A stretch of 64,000 nt of DNA from Parabacteroides distasonis (GTDB lineage Bacteria > Bacteroidota > Bacteroidia > Bacteroidales > Tannerellaceae). Shown here piece by piece: positions 16,385-25,520 of the stretch (the first letter of the stretch is position 1; every line of letters begins with the position of its first letter). A program made the position numbers and the translations under genes. The stretch covers positions 1 through 64,000 of the forward strand of contig NZ_SRYM01000002.1 in the NCBI RefSeq assembly GCF_004793765.1. Reading direction: 5' to 3'. The notes under the pieces were generated by a model that had not been told where the DNA came from, searched no databases, and saw only the letters and a program-made list of their open reading frames with translations.

Positions 16385-18844
16385 TCAGAACAAAGGATTA
16401 TCCACCTTTTCTCTCAGTAACGCCAGATCCACCACCTGTTGAATGTCATTCACATAATGGAACACCAAGCCTTTCAAATACTCTGGTTTGATCTCATTGA
16501 TATCCTTTTCATTCTCCTTACAAAGAATCAATTCCTTAATCCCGGCACGTTTAGCCGCCAAAATCTTCTCCTTGATACCTCCTACGGGAAGCACTTTGCC
16601 ACGCAGCGTAATCTCACCGGTCATAGCCAAGTTCTTTTTCACCTTACGCTGGGTAAAGGCGGAAACAAGAGAAGTCACCATCGTTATTCCAGCACTCGGC
16701 CCGTCTTTCGGGATCGCCCCTTCCGGTACGTGGACATGCACATTCCAATTCTCGAACAACTCCTCGTTGATATTAAACTGGGCCGCATGCGCATGGATAT
16801 ACTCAAGTGCCAACATGGCAGATTCTTTCATCACATCTCCCAGATTTCCGGTCAAAGTAAGTTTTGATCCCTTACCTTTACTTAAGCTTGACTCCACGAA
16901 AAGAATCTCACCACCAACAGCCGTCCAAGCTAATCCCGTAACCACGCCGGCATAGTCATTCCCTTGATATTTATCGCAGGAATATTCGATTGCCCCTAGA
17001 TATCCATACAAATCTTCCGGCTTAATACTAGTCGGGATAGGCTCGTCGCTAGCAACCTTACGGGCTAGCTTACGCATGATTTTGGCGATTTTCTTATCCA
17101 ATTCCCGGACACCGCTCTCATGCGTATAGGCTTCTACGATCACTTGTAAGGTTTTCTTAGGGAATTTCACGGAACCTTTCTTCAAACCGTGTACATCCAT
17201 CTGCTTAGGTACAAGATGCTTCACGGCGATCTCTACCTTCTCCTCCATGATATAACCGCTCACCTCAATCAGTTCCATACGATCCAGCAACGGCTGGGAA
17301 ATCGTATTCAAATTGTTAGCGGTAGCGATAAACATTACCTTACTTAAATCGTAATCAATATCCAAATAATTGTCGTGAAACGCATTATTCTGCTCCGGAT
17401 CTAAGACCTCCAATAAAGCGGATGCCGGATCCCCCTTGAAATCATTCGTGATCTTATCGATCTCATCTAAGATAAAGACAGGGTTCGATGTTCCCGCCTT
17501 CTGTATATTCTGGATGATACGTCCGCACATAGCACCGATATAGGTACGACGATGTCCGCGAATCTCGGCCTCATCGTGCAATCCACCTAAAGAGACACGT
17601 ACATATTTACGGTGCAAAGCCTCTGCAATGGAACGCCCCAACGAAGTCTTGCCGACTCCCGGAGGACCATACAAACAGATGATCGGAGATTTCATATCCC
17701 CTTTCAGTTTCAATACCGCCAAATGCTCTATAATACGTTCTTTCACCTTCTCCAAACCATAATGATCACGATCCAAGACCTTTTGGGCATGAGATAAGTT
17801 GAAATTGTCCTTGCTATACTCGTCCCACGGCAAGTTAACGATATTCTGGACATATTGTGTCTGTACAGAATAATCCGGAGATTGCGGATGCAATCGTTCC
17901 AATTTTCGCAATTCCTTCTCAAAGATCTGCGCTACCTCGGCAGGCCATTTCTTACAACTGGCTTTCTCCCGTAATTCTTTTATCTCCAACTCATTGATAT
18001 TCCCGCCAAGTTCCTCTTGAATGGTCTTGATTTGCTGCTGAAGGAAATATTCTTTTTGTTGTTGATTGATATCCTCATGCGTCTTCATTTGGATGGAAGC
18101 TTTCAACTCCACCAGCTGATACTCGCGGTTCAAGATAAAAAGTAACCGATACGCACGTTCTTTTAAATCCCCGATCAATAACAATTGCTGTTTCTCGGCC
18201 GATCCACTCGGTATATTGCTACAAGAGAAATTGACCACATACAAGACATTCTTATTATTCTTGATCGAGAATATCAAATCCCGTGGAGGTTCAGCCACGG
18301 CACCAAGCATCTTGATTGTCAAATCCTTGATCGTGGAGATCAAAGCTTCGAACTCCCGATCGGTCTTGTCCGGCTTCGTATCCTCCAACACGGTGATCTT
18401 ACCGGAAAGATACGGATCGGTCTCGGTCAACTCATTCAATTCAAAACGTTTCTTACCTTGAAGAATAACAGTAGTGCTACCATCCGGCATCTCTAAGACA
18501 CGAACGATGTCAGCGATTACCCCAGTAGTATATAAATCCTCTAAAACCGGATCTTCCGTATCCATCTCTTTCTGGCAAACAACTCCGATCAAACTCTTTT
18601 TATGTACAGCTTCTTTGATCAAGCGCATCGATTTAGGACGCCCGACAATCACCGGCATGGCAACACCTGGAAAGAGTACCATATTCCTTAACGGAAGAAT
18701 GGGTATGGTGTCTCCAACTTTCTCTACTCCTTCTGTGAAATCTTCATCTACATCGCATTCTGTAAGTATTGGCATTACGATACCAATATTATCATCCAAG
18801 TCATCAAACGAATTCTGGCAAAATATTCTCGTCTTTTCTTTCAT
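16385..18844 (-). CDS. lon: ATP-dependent protease Lon
   Basis: A AAA+ serine protease of the cytosol that removes misfolded and regulatory proteins. From the ATG at 18844 the product is 819 aa. It has a LON substrate-binding domain ([19 protein letters not shown]), an AAA module (Walker [10 protein letters not shown] near residue 393, Walker [10 protein letters not shown]) and a C-terminal protease domain (catalytic Ser in [10 protein letters not shown] near 715, Lys in [14 protein letters not shown]). ATGs at 18856 and 18907 also exist in frame, but 18907 lies upstream of the likely promoter and is excluded. Confidence 0.96.
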   Translation of the reverse strand: MKEKTRIFCQNSFDDLDDNIGIVMPILTECDVDEDFTEGVEKVGDTIPILPLRNMVLFPGVAMPVIVGRPKSMRLIKEAVHKKSLIGVVCQKEMDTEDPVLEDLYTTGVIADIVRVLEMPDGSTTVILQGKKRFELNELTETDPYLSGKITVLEDTKPDKTDREFEALISTIKDLTIKMLGAVAEPPRDLIFSIKNNKNVLYVVNFSCSNIPSGSAEKQQLLLIGDLKERAYRLLFILNREYQLVELKASIQMKTHEDINQQQKEYFLQQQIKTIQEELGGNINELEIKELREKASCKKWPAEVAQIFEKELRKLERLHPQSPDYSVQTQYVQNIVNLPWDEYSKDNFNLSHAQKVLDRDHYGLEKVKERIIEHLAVLKLKGDMKSPIICLYGPPGVGKTSLGRSIAEALHRKYVRVSLGGLHDEAEIRGHRRTYIGAMCGRIIQNIQKAGTSNPVFILDEIDKITNDFKGDPASALLEVLDPEQNNAFHDNYLDIDYDLSKVMFIATANNLNTISQPLLDRMELIEVSGYIMEEKVEIAVKHLVPKQMDVHGLKKGSVKFPKKTLQVIVEAYTHESGVRELDKKIAKIMRKLARKVASDEPIPTSIKPEDLYGYLGAIEYSCDKYQGNDYAGVVTGLAWTAVGGEILFVESSLSKGKGSKLTLTGNLGDVMKESAMLALEYIHAHAAQFNINEELFENWNVHVHVPEGAIPKDGPSAGITMVTSLVSAFTQRKVKKNLAMTGEITLRGKVLPVGGIKEKILAAKRAGIKELILCKENEKDINEIKPEYLKGLVFHYVNDIQQVVDLALLREKVDNPLF

Positions 18845-18888
18845 ATATACATTCATCAAAATTGTATATGTTAATACAATAAACGTGC

Positions 18889-18896
18889 CAAAGTTA
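18889..18896 (-). promoter_or_regulatory. -7 element for lon
   Basis: The minus strand reads TAACTTTG. Its position excludes the furthest upstream ATG of the lon reading frame (18907) as the start. Confidence 0.5.
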
Positions 18897-18918
18897 CAGT
18901 TTTTCATTCAATTCTTAC

Positions 18919-18926
18919 TAATTTTG
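18919..18926 (+). promoter_or_regulatory. -7 element for trmN6
   Basis: TAATTTTG, 22 nt before the ATG at 18948. It is divergent from the lon promoter. Confidence 0.5.
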
Positions 18927-18947
18927 CGGCATACAATCGACAGAGAT

Positions 18948-19661
18948 ATGGCAAATCCTTATTTTCAATTCAAGAGATTTACGGTATGGCACGACAAATG
19001 CGCTATGAAAGTCGGAACGGATGGCGTTTTGCTTGGGGCATGGGCTAACATAGAGAGATGTCAGAGGACTTTGGATGTGGGAACTGGAACGGGATTGATC
19101 GCCCTCATGCTGGCTCAGCGCAGCACCGCAATCCTAGACGCTATCGATATAGATCCAGACGCATGTTTACAAGCCCGGGAAAATATCGCTAAATCTCCTT
19201 TCACCAACCGGATACAAGTCTATCAAACCTCACTCTCTGAATACAAACCGAATGAGAATATCAAATACGACTTGATCGTATCCAACCCTCCTTATTTTAT
19301 TGATTCATTGAAATGCCCGGATACTAAACGTAATCTAGCCCGGCATACAGATACCTTATCTCTCCCTGATTTATTGCGTGATAGCCGAAAACTGTTGGCA
19401 CCAGAAGGAAATATCGCCTTGGTGCTTCCCTTCGAGCAACGGGAGTATTTAATAGGTCTCGCTCGAGAAGAGTCTTTGTCTCCATCAAGAGAAACCCACG
19501 TTTCCCCCATACCGGACGCCACACCTAAGCGCTTATTAATAGAACTTTCAGCGAAGCCGGTAGCAGAGCCCAAGTTGTCTCATCTGACCCTAGAAATCAA
19601 GCGGCATCGATATACCGATGAATTCACCGCTCTAGCTAAAGACTTTTACCTGAAAATGTAA
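18948..19661 (+). CDS. trmN6: tRNA1(Val) (adenine-37-N6)-methyltransferase
   Basis: A 237-aa SAM-dependent methyltransferase of the YfiC/TrmN6 family, which methylates A37 of tRNA-Val. It begins MANPYFQFKRFTVWHD, has the SAM loop DVGTGTGLIALMLAQ, and the N6-adenine methylase motif SNPPYF. The open frame extends far upstream into antisense of lon, but ATG 18948 just after the promoter gives the family's normal N-terminus. It converges on the lipid-kinase gene with a 16-nt overlap. Confidence 0.9.
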   Translation: MANPYFQFKRFTVWHDKCAMKVGTDGVLLGAWANIERCQRTLDVGTGTGLIALMLAQRSTAILDAIDIDPDACLQARENIAKSPFTNRIQVYQTSLSEYKPNENIKYDLIVSNPPYFIDSLKCPDTKRNLARHTDTLSLPDLLRDSRKLLAPEGNIALVLPFEQREYLIGLAREESLSPSRETHVSPIPDATPKRLLIELSAKPVAEPKLSHLTLEIKRHRYTDEFTALAKDFYLKM

Positions 19662-20623
19662 GGAAGCTTTTTATCGAAGAAGCGAGTTACCTCGTCAAAT
19701 AAATTATGTACCTCCTTGGTAAAAGACACAACCTCAGGAGTCAGCACATGTAAAGCCTTTGGTTCCACCGTAATATCAATACGGCGATCTGCCATAATCG
19801 GTTCTCCATCCAAGTGCATCACGCCCGGATGTTGGCGAATAATCGTGACTTGCCGGGCTTTCATCGTCTTAATCTTACTATTCCGATCAATCTGTTTGGT
19901 AAACAATTGAATGGCTAAAGGAGCGATATCCAATGGCATAAAAGGGGATAAGATCGTAACATCCATCCGTCCGTCCTGTATATTCGCATGCGGAGCGATA
20001 AATGCGTTATTACCATATTGCGAAGCATTCGCACAAGCGACTAGAAACGCTTTCTCCTTGATCGTCTGGTTATCCACCACCAACTCATAAGGTTCAGGCT
20101 TATAACTCAGATACTCCTCTATCGTATTCTTTATATAAGTAAGAGACCCGCGCCGTTTCTCATTTGCGAATTTTTGGCTGACAGCGGCATCAAAGCCGAC
20201 TCCACACGTACAGAAAAAGACTTGTCCGTTCGCCCGGCAACAATCTATCGTCGTAACATGCCCTTTCGAAATCAGATCGATAGCCCTTTTCACGTCCATC
20301 GGTATGTGCAATTCTCTAGCTAAGCCATTGCCCGAACCTTTCGGGATGATACCCAAGATTGCATTCGAATGGATCATAGCTCTCGCTATCTCATTCACTG
20401 TCCCGTCACCTCCTACCGCCAAAATACATTCAGCTCCCCCTTCGATGGCTTGACGAGTCAACTCGCTGGCATGACCCGCATACTCTGTAAAAGATATGTT
20501 TAACGAACAGTTCTTTTTCGAGCAGATTCCCTCAATCATTTTAGGTATCTTGCGCTTCGATCCTACACCAGATATAGGGTTTATGATAGCTTGTACTTTT
20601 ATATCCCGTTCGCTCATCCTCAC
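19646..20623 (-). CDS. Diacylglycerol/sphingosine kinase-like lipid kinase
   Basis: A 325-aa protein of the DAGK-catalytic (YegS/BmrU-like) family, which includes diacylglycerol, ceramide and sphingosine kinases. Visible motifs are the nucleotide-binding NPISGVGSKRK and AVGGDGTVNEIARAMI (about residue 70-85), GIIPKGSGNGLAREL, and the C-terminal MHLDGEPI. It is divergent from the serine palmitoyltransferase gene across a 192-nt gap, which makes a sphingoid-base or ceramide substrate worth testing; phosphatidylglycerol- or DAG-type substrates are equally compatible. Confidence 0.83.
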   Translation of the reverse strand: MRMSERDIKVQAIINPISGVGSKRKIPKMIEGICSKKNCSLNISFTEYAGHASELTRQAIEGGAECILAVGGDGTVNEIARAMIHSNAILGIIPKGSGNGLARELHIPMDVKRAIDLISKGHVTTIDCCRANGQVFFCTCGVGFDAAVSQKFANEKRRGSLTYIKNTIEEYLSYKPEPYELVVDNQTIKEKAFLVACANASQYGNNAFIAPHANIQDGRMDVTILSPFMPLDIAPLAIQLFTKQIDRNSKIKTMKARQVTIIRQHPGVMHLDGEPIMADRRIDITVEPKALHVLTPEVVSFTKEVHNLFDEVTRFFDKKLPYIFR

Positions 20624-20645
20624 TTCTTCTTTTTATTTGAGAGGA

Positions 20646-20653
20646 CAAAAATA
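20646..20653 (-). promoter_or_regulatory. -7 element for the lipid-kinase gene
   Basis: The minus strand reads TATTTTTG, 23 nt upstream of the start at 20623. Confidence 0.5.
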
Positions 20654-20706
20654 ATGCTTTTATAAAACTTTTAAAGCATTTCGACTACTATAAGTTATTT
20701 TTTTAC

Positions 20707-20714
20707 TACTTTTG
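20707..20714 (+). promoter_or_regulatory. -7 element for spt
   Basis: TACTTTTG, leaving a leader of about 95 nt before ATG 20816. Confidence 0.55.
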
Positions 20715-20815
20715 TGGCTGGATTTGCCGAAACATAGGATTATGTATGCGGCGAATCTGTGTTCTTTAGTAAGAATAAACAAATAGCGAGATAAATCATT
20801 CTCTTTTATAATAAT

Positions 20816-22003
20816 ATGAAACTTTTACAAGAGAAACTAGCAAAGTACGACGCTCCTCAAAGAGCCATGGCAATGGGAATCTATCCTTACTTCAGGGAAA
20901 TCCAGAGCGATCAGGACACGGAAGTTCTAATCAGTGGGAAGAAAGTCTTGATGTTTGGTTCTAATGCGTACTTAGGATTAACCAATCATCCTAAAGTAAA
21001 AGAAGCAGCGATCGAGGCCATTAAAAAGTATGGTACAGGTTGTGCCGGCTCACGTTTCTTAAACGGAACGTTAGACTTACACCTCCAGTTGGAAAAACGT
21101 TTAGCAGAATTTGTTGGTAAAGAAGATGCCATCGTATACTCAACAGGTTTCCAAGTTAATTTAGGTGTTGTATCCTGTATCACCGGACGTGAGGACTATA
21201 TCCTTTGGGATGAGTTGGATCATGCATCCATTATCGAAGGACATCGTCTTTCTTTTTCCACGAAATTGAAATTCAAGCATAACGATATGGATTCTTTGGA
21301 GAAACAACTCCAGAAATGCGAGCCAGACAAGGTGAAACTTATCGTTATCGACGGGGTTTTCAGTATGGAAGGTGATGTCGCTAAATTACCGGAAATCGTA
21401 GCTCTCGCAAAAAAATACAACGCAAGTGTAATGGTTGACGAGGCTCATGGTATCGGTGTATTCGGTGATCATGGCCGCGGTACTTGTAACCACTTTGGCG
21501 TTACAAACGATGTCGATTTGATCATGGGAACTTTCAGTAAGTCTTTTGCTTCCATCGGTGGTTTTATCGCATCGGATGAATCTGTCATCAATTACTTACG
21601 TCACCACTCTCGTTCCTATATCTTTAGCGCAAGCAATACTCCTGCCGCTACTGCCGCAGCGAACGCAGCATTAGATATTATGTTAAGCGAGCCAGAACGT
21701 ATCCAACATTTATGGGATTTGACTCATTACGCATTGGACGGTTTCCGTAACATGGGTTGTGAGATCGGACAAACTTCTACTCCGATCATCCCGTTATTTA
21801 TCCGTGACAACGACTTGACATTCCTTATCGTAAAAGAATTATTTGAGGCCGGAATCTTCGTAAATCCGGTAGTAGCCCCTGCGGTTGCTTCCGAAGACAC
21901 ACTGATTCGCTTCTCCCTTATGGCTACCCACACAAAAGAGCAACTAGATTACGCCTTGGAGACAATCCATAAGGTATTTAAGAGCCATGGGTTGGTAGAC
22001 TAA
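20816..22003 (+). CDS. spt: Serine palmitoyltransferase (alpha-oxoamine synthase)
   Basis: A 395-aa PLP enzyme of the alpha-oxoamine synthase family. The bacterial SPT condenses serine with an acyl-CoA to 3-ketosphinganine, the first step of Bacteroidales sphingolipids. Seen are GSNAYLGLTNHPKVKEAA, GTGCAGSRFLNGT, the PLP-ring residues in DELDHASIIEG, VDEAHGIGVFG and the Schiff-base lysine K242 in GTFSKSFAS. Glycine C-acetyltransferase (kbl) and BioF are the close paralogues; a separate bioF exists at 60.8 kb, and the N-terminus (PYFREIQS) fits SPT best. Confidence 0.85.
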   Translation: MKLLQEKLAKYDAPQRAMAMGIYPYFREIQSDQDTEVLISGKKVLMFGSNAYLGLTNHPKVKEAAIEAIKKYGTGCAGSRFLNGTLDLHLQLEKRLAEFVGKEDAIVYSTGFQVNLGVVSCITGREDYILWDELDHASIIEGHRLSFSTKLKFKHNDMDSLEKQLQKCEPDKVKLIVIDGVFSMEGDVAKLPEIVALAKKYNASVMVDEAHGIGVFGDHGRGTCNHFGVTNDVDLIMGTFSKSFASIGGFIASDESVINYLRHHSRSYIFSASNTPAATAAANAALDIMLSEPERIQHLWDLTHYALDGFRNMGCEIGQTSTPIIPLFIRDNDLTFLIVKELFEAGIFVNPVVAPAVASEDTLIRFSLMATHTKEQLDYALETIHKVFKSHGLVD

Positions 22004-22020
22004 TCGTGTAAATATATAAA

Positions 22021-22066
22021 AAAAGGCCCGAAGATTAGGTATAACACCTATCTTCGGGTCTTTTTT
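22021..22066 (+). terminator. Rho-independent terminator of spt
   Basis: The stem CCCGAAGAT...AGGT pairs with ACCTA...TCTTCGGG and is followed by TCTTTTTT. Confidence 0.85.
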
Positions 22067-22112
22067 ATAACTGAAAAAATCATAACTATGATTTTGAATG
22101 GGAATAAATCAC

Positions 22113-22120
22113 TATTTTTG
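22113..22120 (+). promoter_or_regulatory. -7 element for ricT-gldH
   Basis: TATTTTTG, 56 nt before the ricT ATG. Confidence 0.55.
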
Positions 22121-22176
22121 CATATTTAGATAAATTGGGTGGTTATGTCGATACCCCTCTTACAAATTAAAAATAA

Positions 22177-23625
22177 ATGGATTTCATATTAGATAAAGGA
22201 AGTAGCCATATGGGCTGCAAAGGTTGCAGCAAAAGGCAAAACAATAAACTGAATACTTATGATTGGTTGTGCGATGTACCCGATGCGGAAGGCTCAACCG
22301 ATTTCGTAGAGGTTCAATTTAAAAATACCCGCAAAGGGTATTACTTGAATAGTGCTAAAATCCCTTTGGAAAAAGGAGATATAGTAGCCGTTGAGGCAAG
22401 TCCCGGTCATGATATAGGTACGGTTTCTTTAACGGGCAAATTGGTTCTGCTGCAAATGAAGAAAAACAATGTGCGCACAGAAGCCGAACCTAAACGGATT
22501 TACCGAAAGGCTAAGCCAACCGATATTGAGAAATATGAGGAAGCAAAAGCAAAGGAACACGCCACGATGATTCGCTCGCGGCAAATCGCAGCTGATTTAG
22601 GATTGAATATGAAAATCGGTGATGTAGAATATCAAGGTGACGGTAATAAGGCGATTTTTTATTATATAGCGGATGAACGTGTGGATTTCCGTCAACTAAT
22701 TAAAGTACTAGCGGAGGCATTTCGGGTTCGCATCGAAATGAAACAGATCGGTGCCCGTCAAGAAGCCGGACGCATCGGTGGTATCGGCCCTTGCGGTAGA
22801 GAACTATGCTGTTCCAGTTGGATGACAAGTTTCGTATCGGTCGCTACCGGAGCTGCCCGTTATCAAGATATTTCCATGAATCCCCAGAAATTGGCCGGAC
22901 AATGCGCAAAATTGAAATGTTGCATTAATTATGAGGTAGACACGTATGTGGAAGCCCAAAAACGCCTTCCTTCCAGGGAGATTGTCTTGGAGACAAAAGA
23001 TAATAATTACTACCATTTCAAAACAGATATTTTCAAACGGGAAATTACCTATTCTACGGATAAATCATTTGCGGCTAATCTTATCACAATTCCGGCAAGC
23101 CGTGCTTTCGATGTCATTAACATGAATAAGAAAGGCATGAAACCAATATCTCTAGAGGCGGATACGAAGCCACAACCACCGAAACGAGATGCTCAAGATA
23201 TTCTTGGCCAAGAAAGTGTCACACGTTTCGACTCTGTTAAGAAGAAAAAGAAAAAACGTCCTGCCAACAAGAATAATGGCGAGAACAATGGAAACGGGAA
23301 CGGAGCTAATACTACTGCGGCAGCAGTTACTAACACGGACACACCTGCTTCTGAGAATAAGAACAACGGAGCCGGTGGCAATAATCGCCGTAACGGAGGA
23401 AATAATAGGAATAACAATCGGGAGAATAACCGAGAGAATCGGGAGAATAACCGAGAGAATCGGGAGAACAACCGAAACAATCGCCCGAAACAAAGACCGA
23501 GAGCTAATAACGATAAGCAATCCAACAACAATAAGCCTGCGAATAATGACAAACCTCAGCAACCGATCAAACAGGCCAGACCTGATAAAACGGAGAATAA
23601 GCCAGAGACAAAACCTGAGGCTTAA
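22177..23625 (+). CDS. PSP1/RicT (YaaT)-like protein
   Basis: A 482-aa protein whose first 310 residues are a PSP1 C-terminal-domain protein. It is cysteine-rich, with CKGCSKRQ, then GIGPCGRELCCSSW and CAKLKCC, which in Bacillus RicT help bind iron-sulfur clusters in a complex with RicA/RicF that affects RNase Y-dependent RNA maturation. That role is known from Bacillus and only inferred here; rny itself is in this window at 35.8 kb. The tail (from about residue 345) is low in complexity, rich in Asn, Arg and Lys, and contains a 21-bp tandem repeat. Confidence 0.87.
   Translation: MDFILDKGSSHMGCKGCSKRQNNKLNTYDWLCDVPDAEGSTDFVEVQFKNTRKGYYLNSAKIPLEKGDIVAVEASPGHDIGTVSLTGKLVLLQMKKNNVRTEAEPKRIYRKAKPTDIEKYEEAKAKEHATMIRSRQIAADLGLNMKIGDVEYQGDGNKAIFYYIADERVDFRQLIKVLAEAFRVRIEMKQIGARQEAGRIGGIGPCGRELCCSSWMTSFVSVATGAARYQDISMNPQKLAGQCAKLKCCINYEVDTYVEAQKRLPSREIVLETKDNNYYHFKTDIFKREITYSTDKSFAANLITIPASRAFDVINMNKKGMKPISLEADTKPQPPKRDAQDILGQESVTRFDSVKKKKKKRPANKNNGENNGNGNGANTTAAAVTNTDTPASENKNNGAGGNNRRNGGNNRNNNRENNRENRENNRENRENNRNNRPKQRPRANNDKQSNNNKPANNDKPQQPIKQARPDKTENKPETKPEA
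23419..23481 (+). repeat. 21-bp tandem repeat inside the ricT tail
   Basis: Three units start at 23419, 23440 and 23461. The first two are identical and the third has three changes. Each encodes RENNREN or RENNRNN. Slippage would add or remove seven residues without changing frame. Confidence 0.85.
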
Positions 23626-24115
23626 AAAGTTCATTGCCGTTTGCGCATGCTTCTTATGCTTCTCTTGCGAGAATGAAGCTGTATACGATCAGTATCAAGC
23701 TATCCAAAACACCTCGTGGGAGAAGAATAAGGAGTACTATTTCACTTTCCTGATTGAAGATATATCAGTTCCATACGACCTAACCTTGGAAGTACGGAAC
23801 AATAATATGTATCCGTATCAGAACCTATGGGTATTTTGCAGCGAGGAATTTCCGATTGGTCCTTTAAAAAGGGATACAATCGAATGTATGTTAGCGGATG
23901 AATTTGGGAAATGGTATGGGCACGGGATCTCCCTGTTTCAATCCAGTTTCCCGATACGGTCTGCTTACTATTTCCCCGTTAAAGGGCAATATACCTTTAG
24001 CTTCCGACAAGGGATGCGCAACGATCAACTTCCGGGTATTCAAGAAATCGGCTTACGAGTCTTACCTTCTTCCACTAACGCTCCTTCCGGGAAGCGTCCA
24101 AACGAAGAAAAATAA
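23546..24115 (+). CDS. gldH: GldH-like lipoprotein
   Basis: The mature part (CENEAVYDQYQAIQNTSWEK and on) resembles GldH, a lipoprotein needed for gliding in Flavobacterium and widespread in non-gliding Bacteroidales. A signal peptide with a lipobox-like CFSC is present (KKFIAVCACFLCFSC). The start is odd: no ATG, GTG or TTG lies next to the signal peptide. The nearest ATG in frame is at 23546, inside ricT, which would add about 25 basic residues; a CTG at 23615 would give a normal-length signal. The 3' end overlaps rodA by 41 nt, convergent. Confidence 0.75.
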   Translation: MTNLSNRSNRPDLIKRRISQRQNLRLKKFIAVCACFLCFSCENEAVYDQYQAIQNTSWEKNKEYYFTFLIEDISVPYDLTLEVRNNNMYPYQNLWVFCSEEFPIGPLKRDTIECMLADEFGKWYGHGISLFQSSFPIRSAYYFPVKGQYTFSFRQGMRNDQLPGIQEIGLRVLPSSTNAPSGKRPNEEK

Positions 24116-25520
24116 ACAATAAAATCGTAAATCCCCAAAGCGAGGAGCCTCCATAGCTAAAGAAAGGCAAAGGAATACCGATAACCGGAGTCAATCCCGT
24201 CACCATGCCGACATTAATCGCCAGATGGAAAAAGAATATAGAGGCTACGCTATAACCATAGACTCGTCCGAAAGCATTATCTTGCCGTTCCGCCAATACA
24301 ATCAGACGAAGAATAAAAAGTCCGAATACGATCAATACGGTGGAGGCACCCAAAAAGCCTTGCTCCTCGCCTACCGTACAAAAGATAAAATCCGTATCCT
24401 GTTCCGGCACATACTTTAATTTGGTCTGCGTCCCATTCAAGAATCCCTTTCCGGATAATCCTCCGGAACCGATAGCGATCTTGGATTGATTCACATTATA
24501 CCCCGCCCCGCTAGGATCATCCTCCAAGCCCAAAGAGACTTTAATACGGATTTGCTGGTGAGGTTCCAATATATCATTAAACACATAATCCACAGAAAAT
24601 AGGAAACCAATAGAACCTAAAGCAAACAGAGCGATTAACGCATAATGCCATACCCAGTTTCGAATGGATAAATAGAATAAATAGATAGATGCGGCTCCGA
24701 CCAAGCCTATCGATATCCACGCGAAATTTACCGGGACAAATAAAGAAACGACATACCCAACCAAGAAGGTCGAAGCGATCCCCCCAAGCATGATCTTAAC
24801 GCTTATATAATCCTTACGGACACTCCCTACCAATCCCATGGTTATTAATAAGATAAAGCAAGACACTATTAATTCACCCAATGGGGTAATACCCACCATC
24901 ACCTCTGAATATTTCATTCCCGTAACGAAAAAGACGACCGCACAGACTCCTATCAATAAAATATATCCGGTCATTCCCTCCCGGTATAGCATCAAGAAGA
25001 ATGCCAAGTAAACCAAGGCCGACCCCGTCTCTTTCTGTAAAAGGATACAAATCATCGGTAAGAAGATCAAGAACAAGGTGATTGAGAAATTCTTGACCAT
25101 CGTTAGCTTAAAGCCATAGCCATTCATAAACTTCGCCACGGCCAAGGCGGTAGCGAACTTAGCCAACTCCGCAGGTTGTAAACGAATAGGTCCTAATACG
25201 AGCCAAGAATACGATCCCTTGATATTGGGTGCTAAAAAGATAGTGGCGATCAACAATACGATCACACACACATAGATCAGATAGGCGAATATATCGAAGA
25301 AGTCACTTTCCAACATTAATATGACGAAAATAAGGGCGAGTGAGGTACCGATCCAAATCATCTGCATTCCCGGACGGCCTGACGGGTCGAACAAGCCAAC
25401 GTTATCAAACTCGTAGCTCGCCCCACAAATACTAAACCAACCAGCGGTCACCATAATCAAGTATAACAAAATGGTAATCCAGTCGACCGACTTCCATATT
25501 TCCGTTTTCCTATAGCGCAT
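24075..25520 (-). CDS. rodA: Rod-shape peptidoglycan polymerase RodA
   Basis: A SEDS-family glycosyltransferase that polymerises lipid II during elongation with PBP2. The 481-aa protein has about ten or more membrane helices. Visible SEDS features are PAELAKFATALAVAKFMN, a long periplasmic loop with GYNVNQSKIAIGSGGLSGKG, FIFCTVGEEQGFLG and the C-terminal PFFSYGGSSL. It overlaps mrdA by 11 nt as the last gene of the elongasome operon. Confidence 0.95.
   Translation of the reverse strand: MRYRKTEIWKSVDWITILLYLIMVTAGWFSICGASYEFDNVGLFDPSGRPGMQMIWIGTSLALIFVILMLESDFFDIFAYLIYVCVIVLLIATIFLAPNIKGSYSWLVLGPIRLQPAELAKFATALAVAKFMNGYGFKLTMVKNFSITLFLIFLPMICILLQKETGSALVYLAFFLMLYREGMTGYILLIGVCAVVFFVTGMKYSEVMVGITPLGELIVSCFILLITMGLVGSVRKDYISVKIMLGGIASTFLVGYVVSLFVPVNFAWISIGLVGAASIYLFYLSIRNWVWHYALIALFALGSIGFLFSVDYVFNDILEPHQQIRIKVSLGLEDDPSGAGYNVNQSKIAIGSGGLSGKGFLNGTQTKLKYVPEQDTDFIFCTVGEEQGFLGASTVLIVFGLFILRLIVLAERQDNAFGRVYGYSVASIFFFHLAINVGMVTGLTPVIGIPLPFFSYGGSSLWGFTILLFIFLRLDASRKER

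Noticed and set aside
18474-18947. Long N-terminal extension of the trmN6 reading frame
   Set aside because: It is antisense to lon and lies upstream of the trmN6 promoter.
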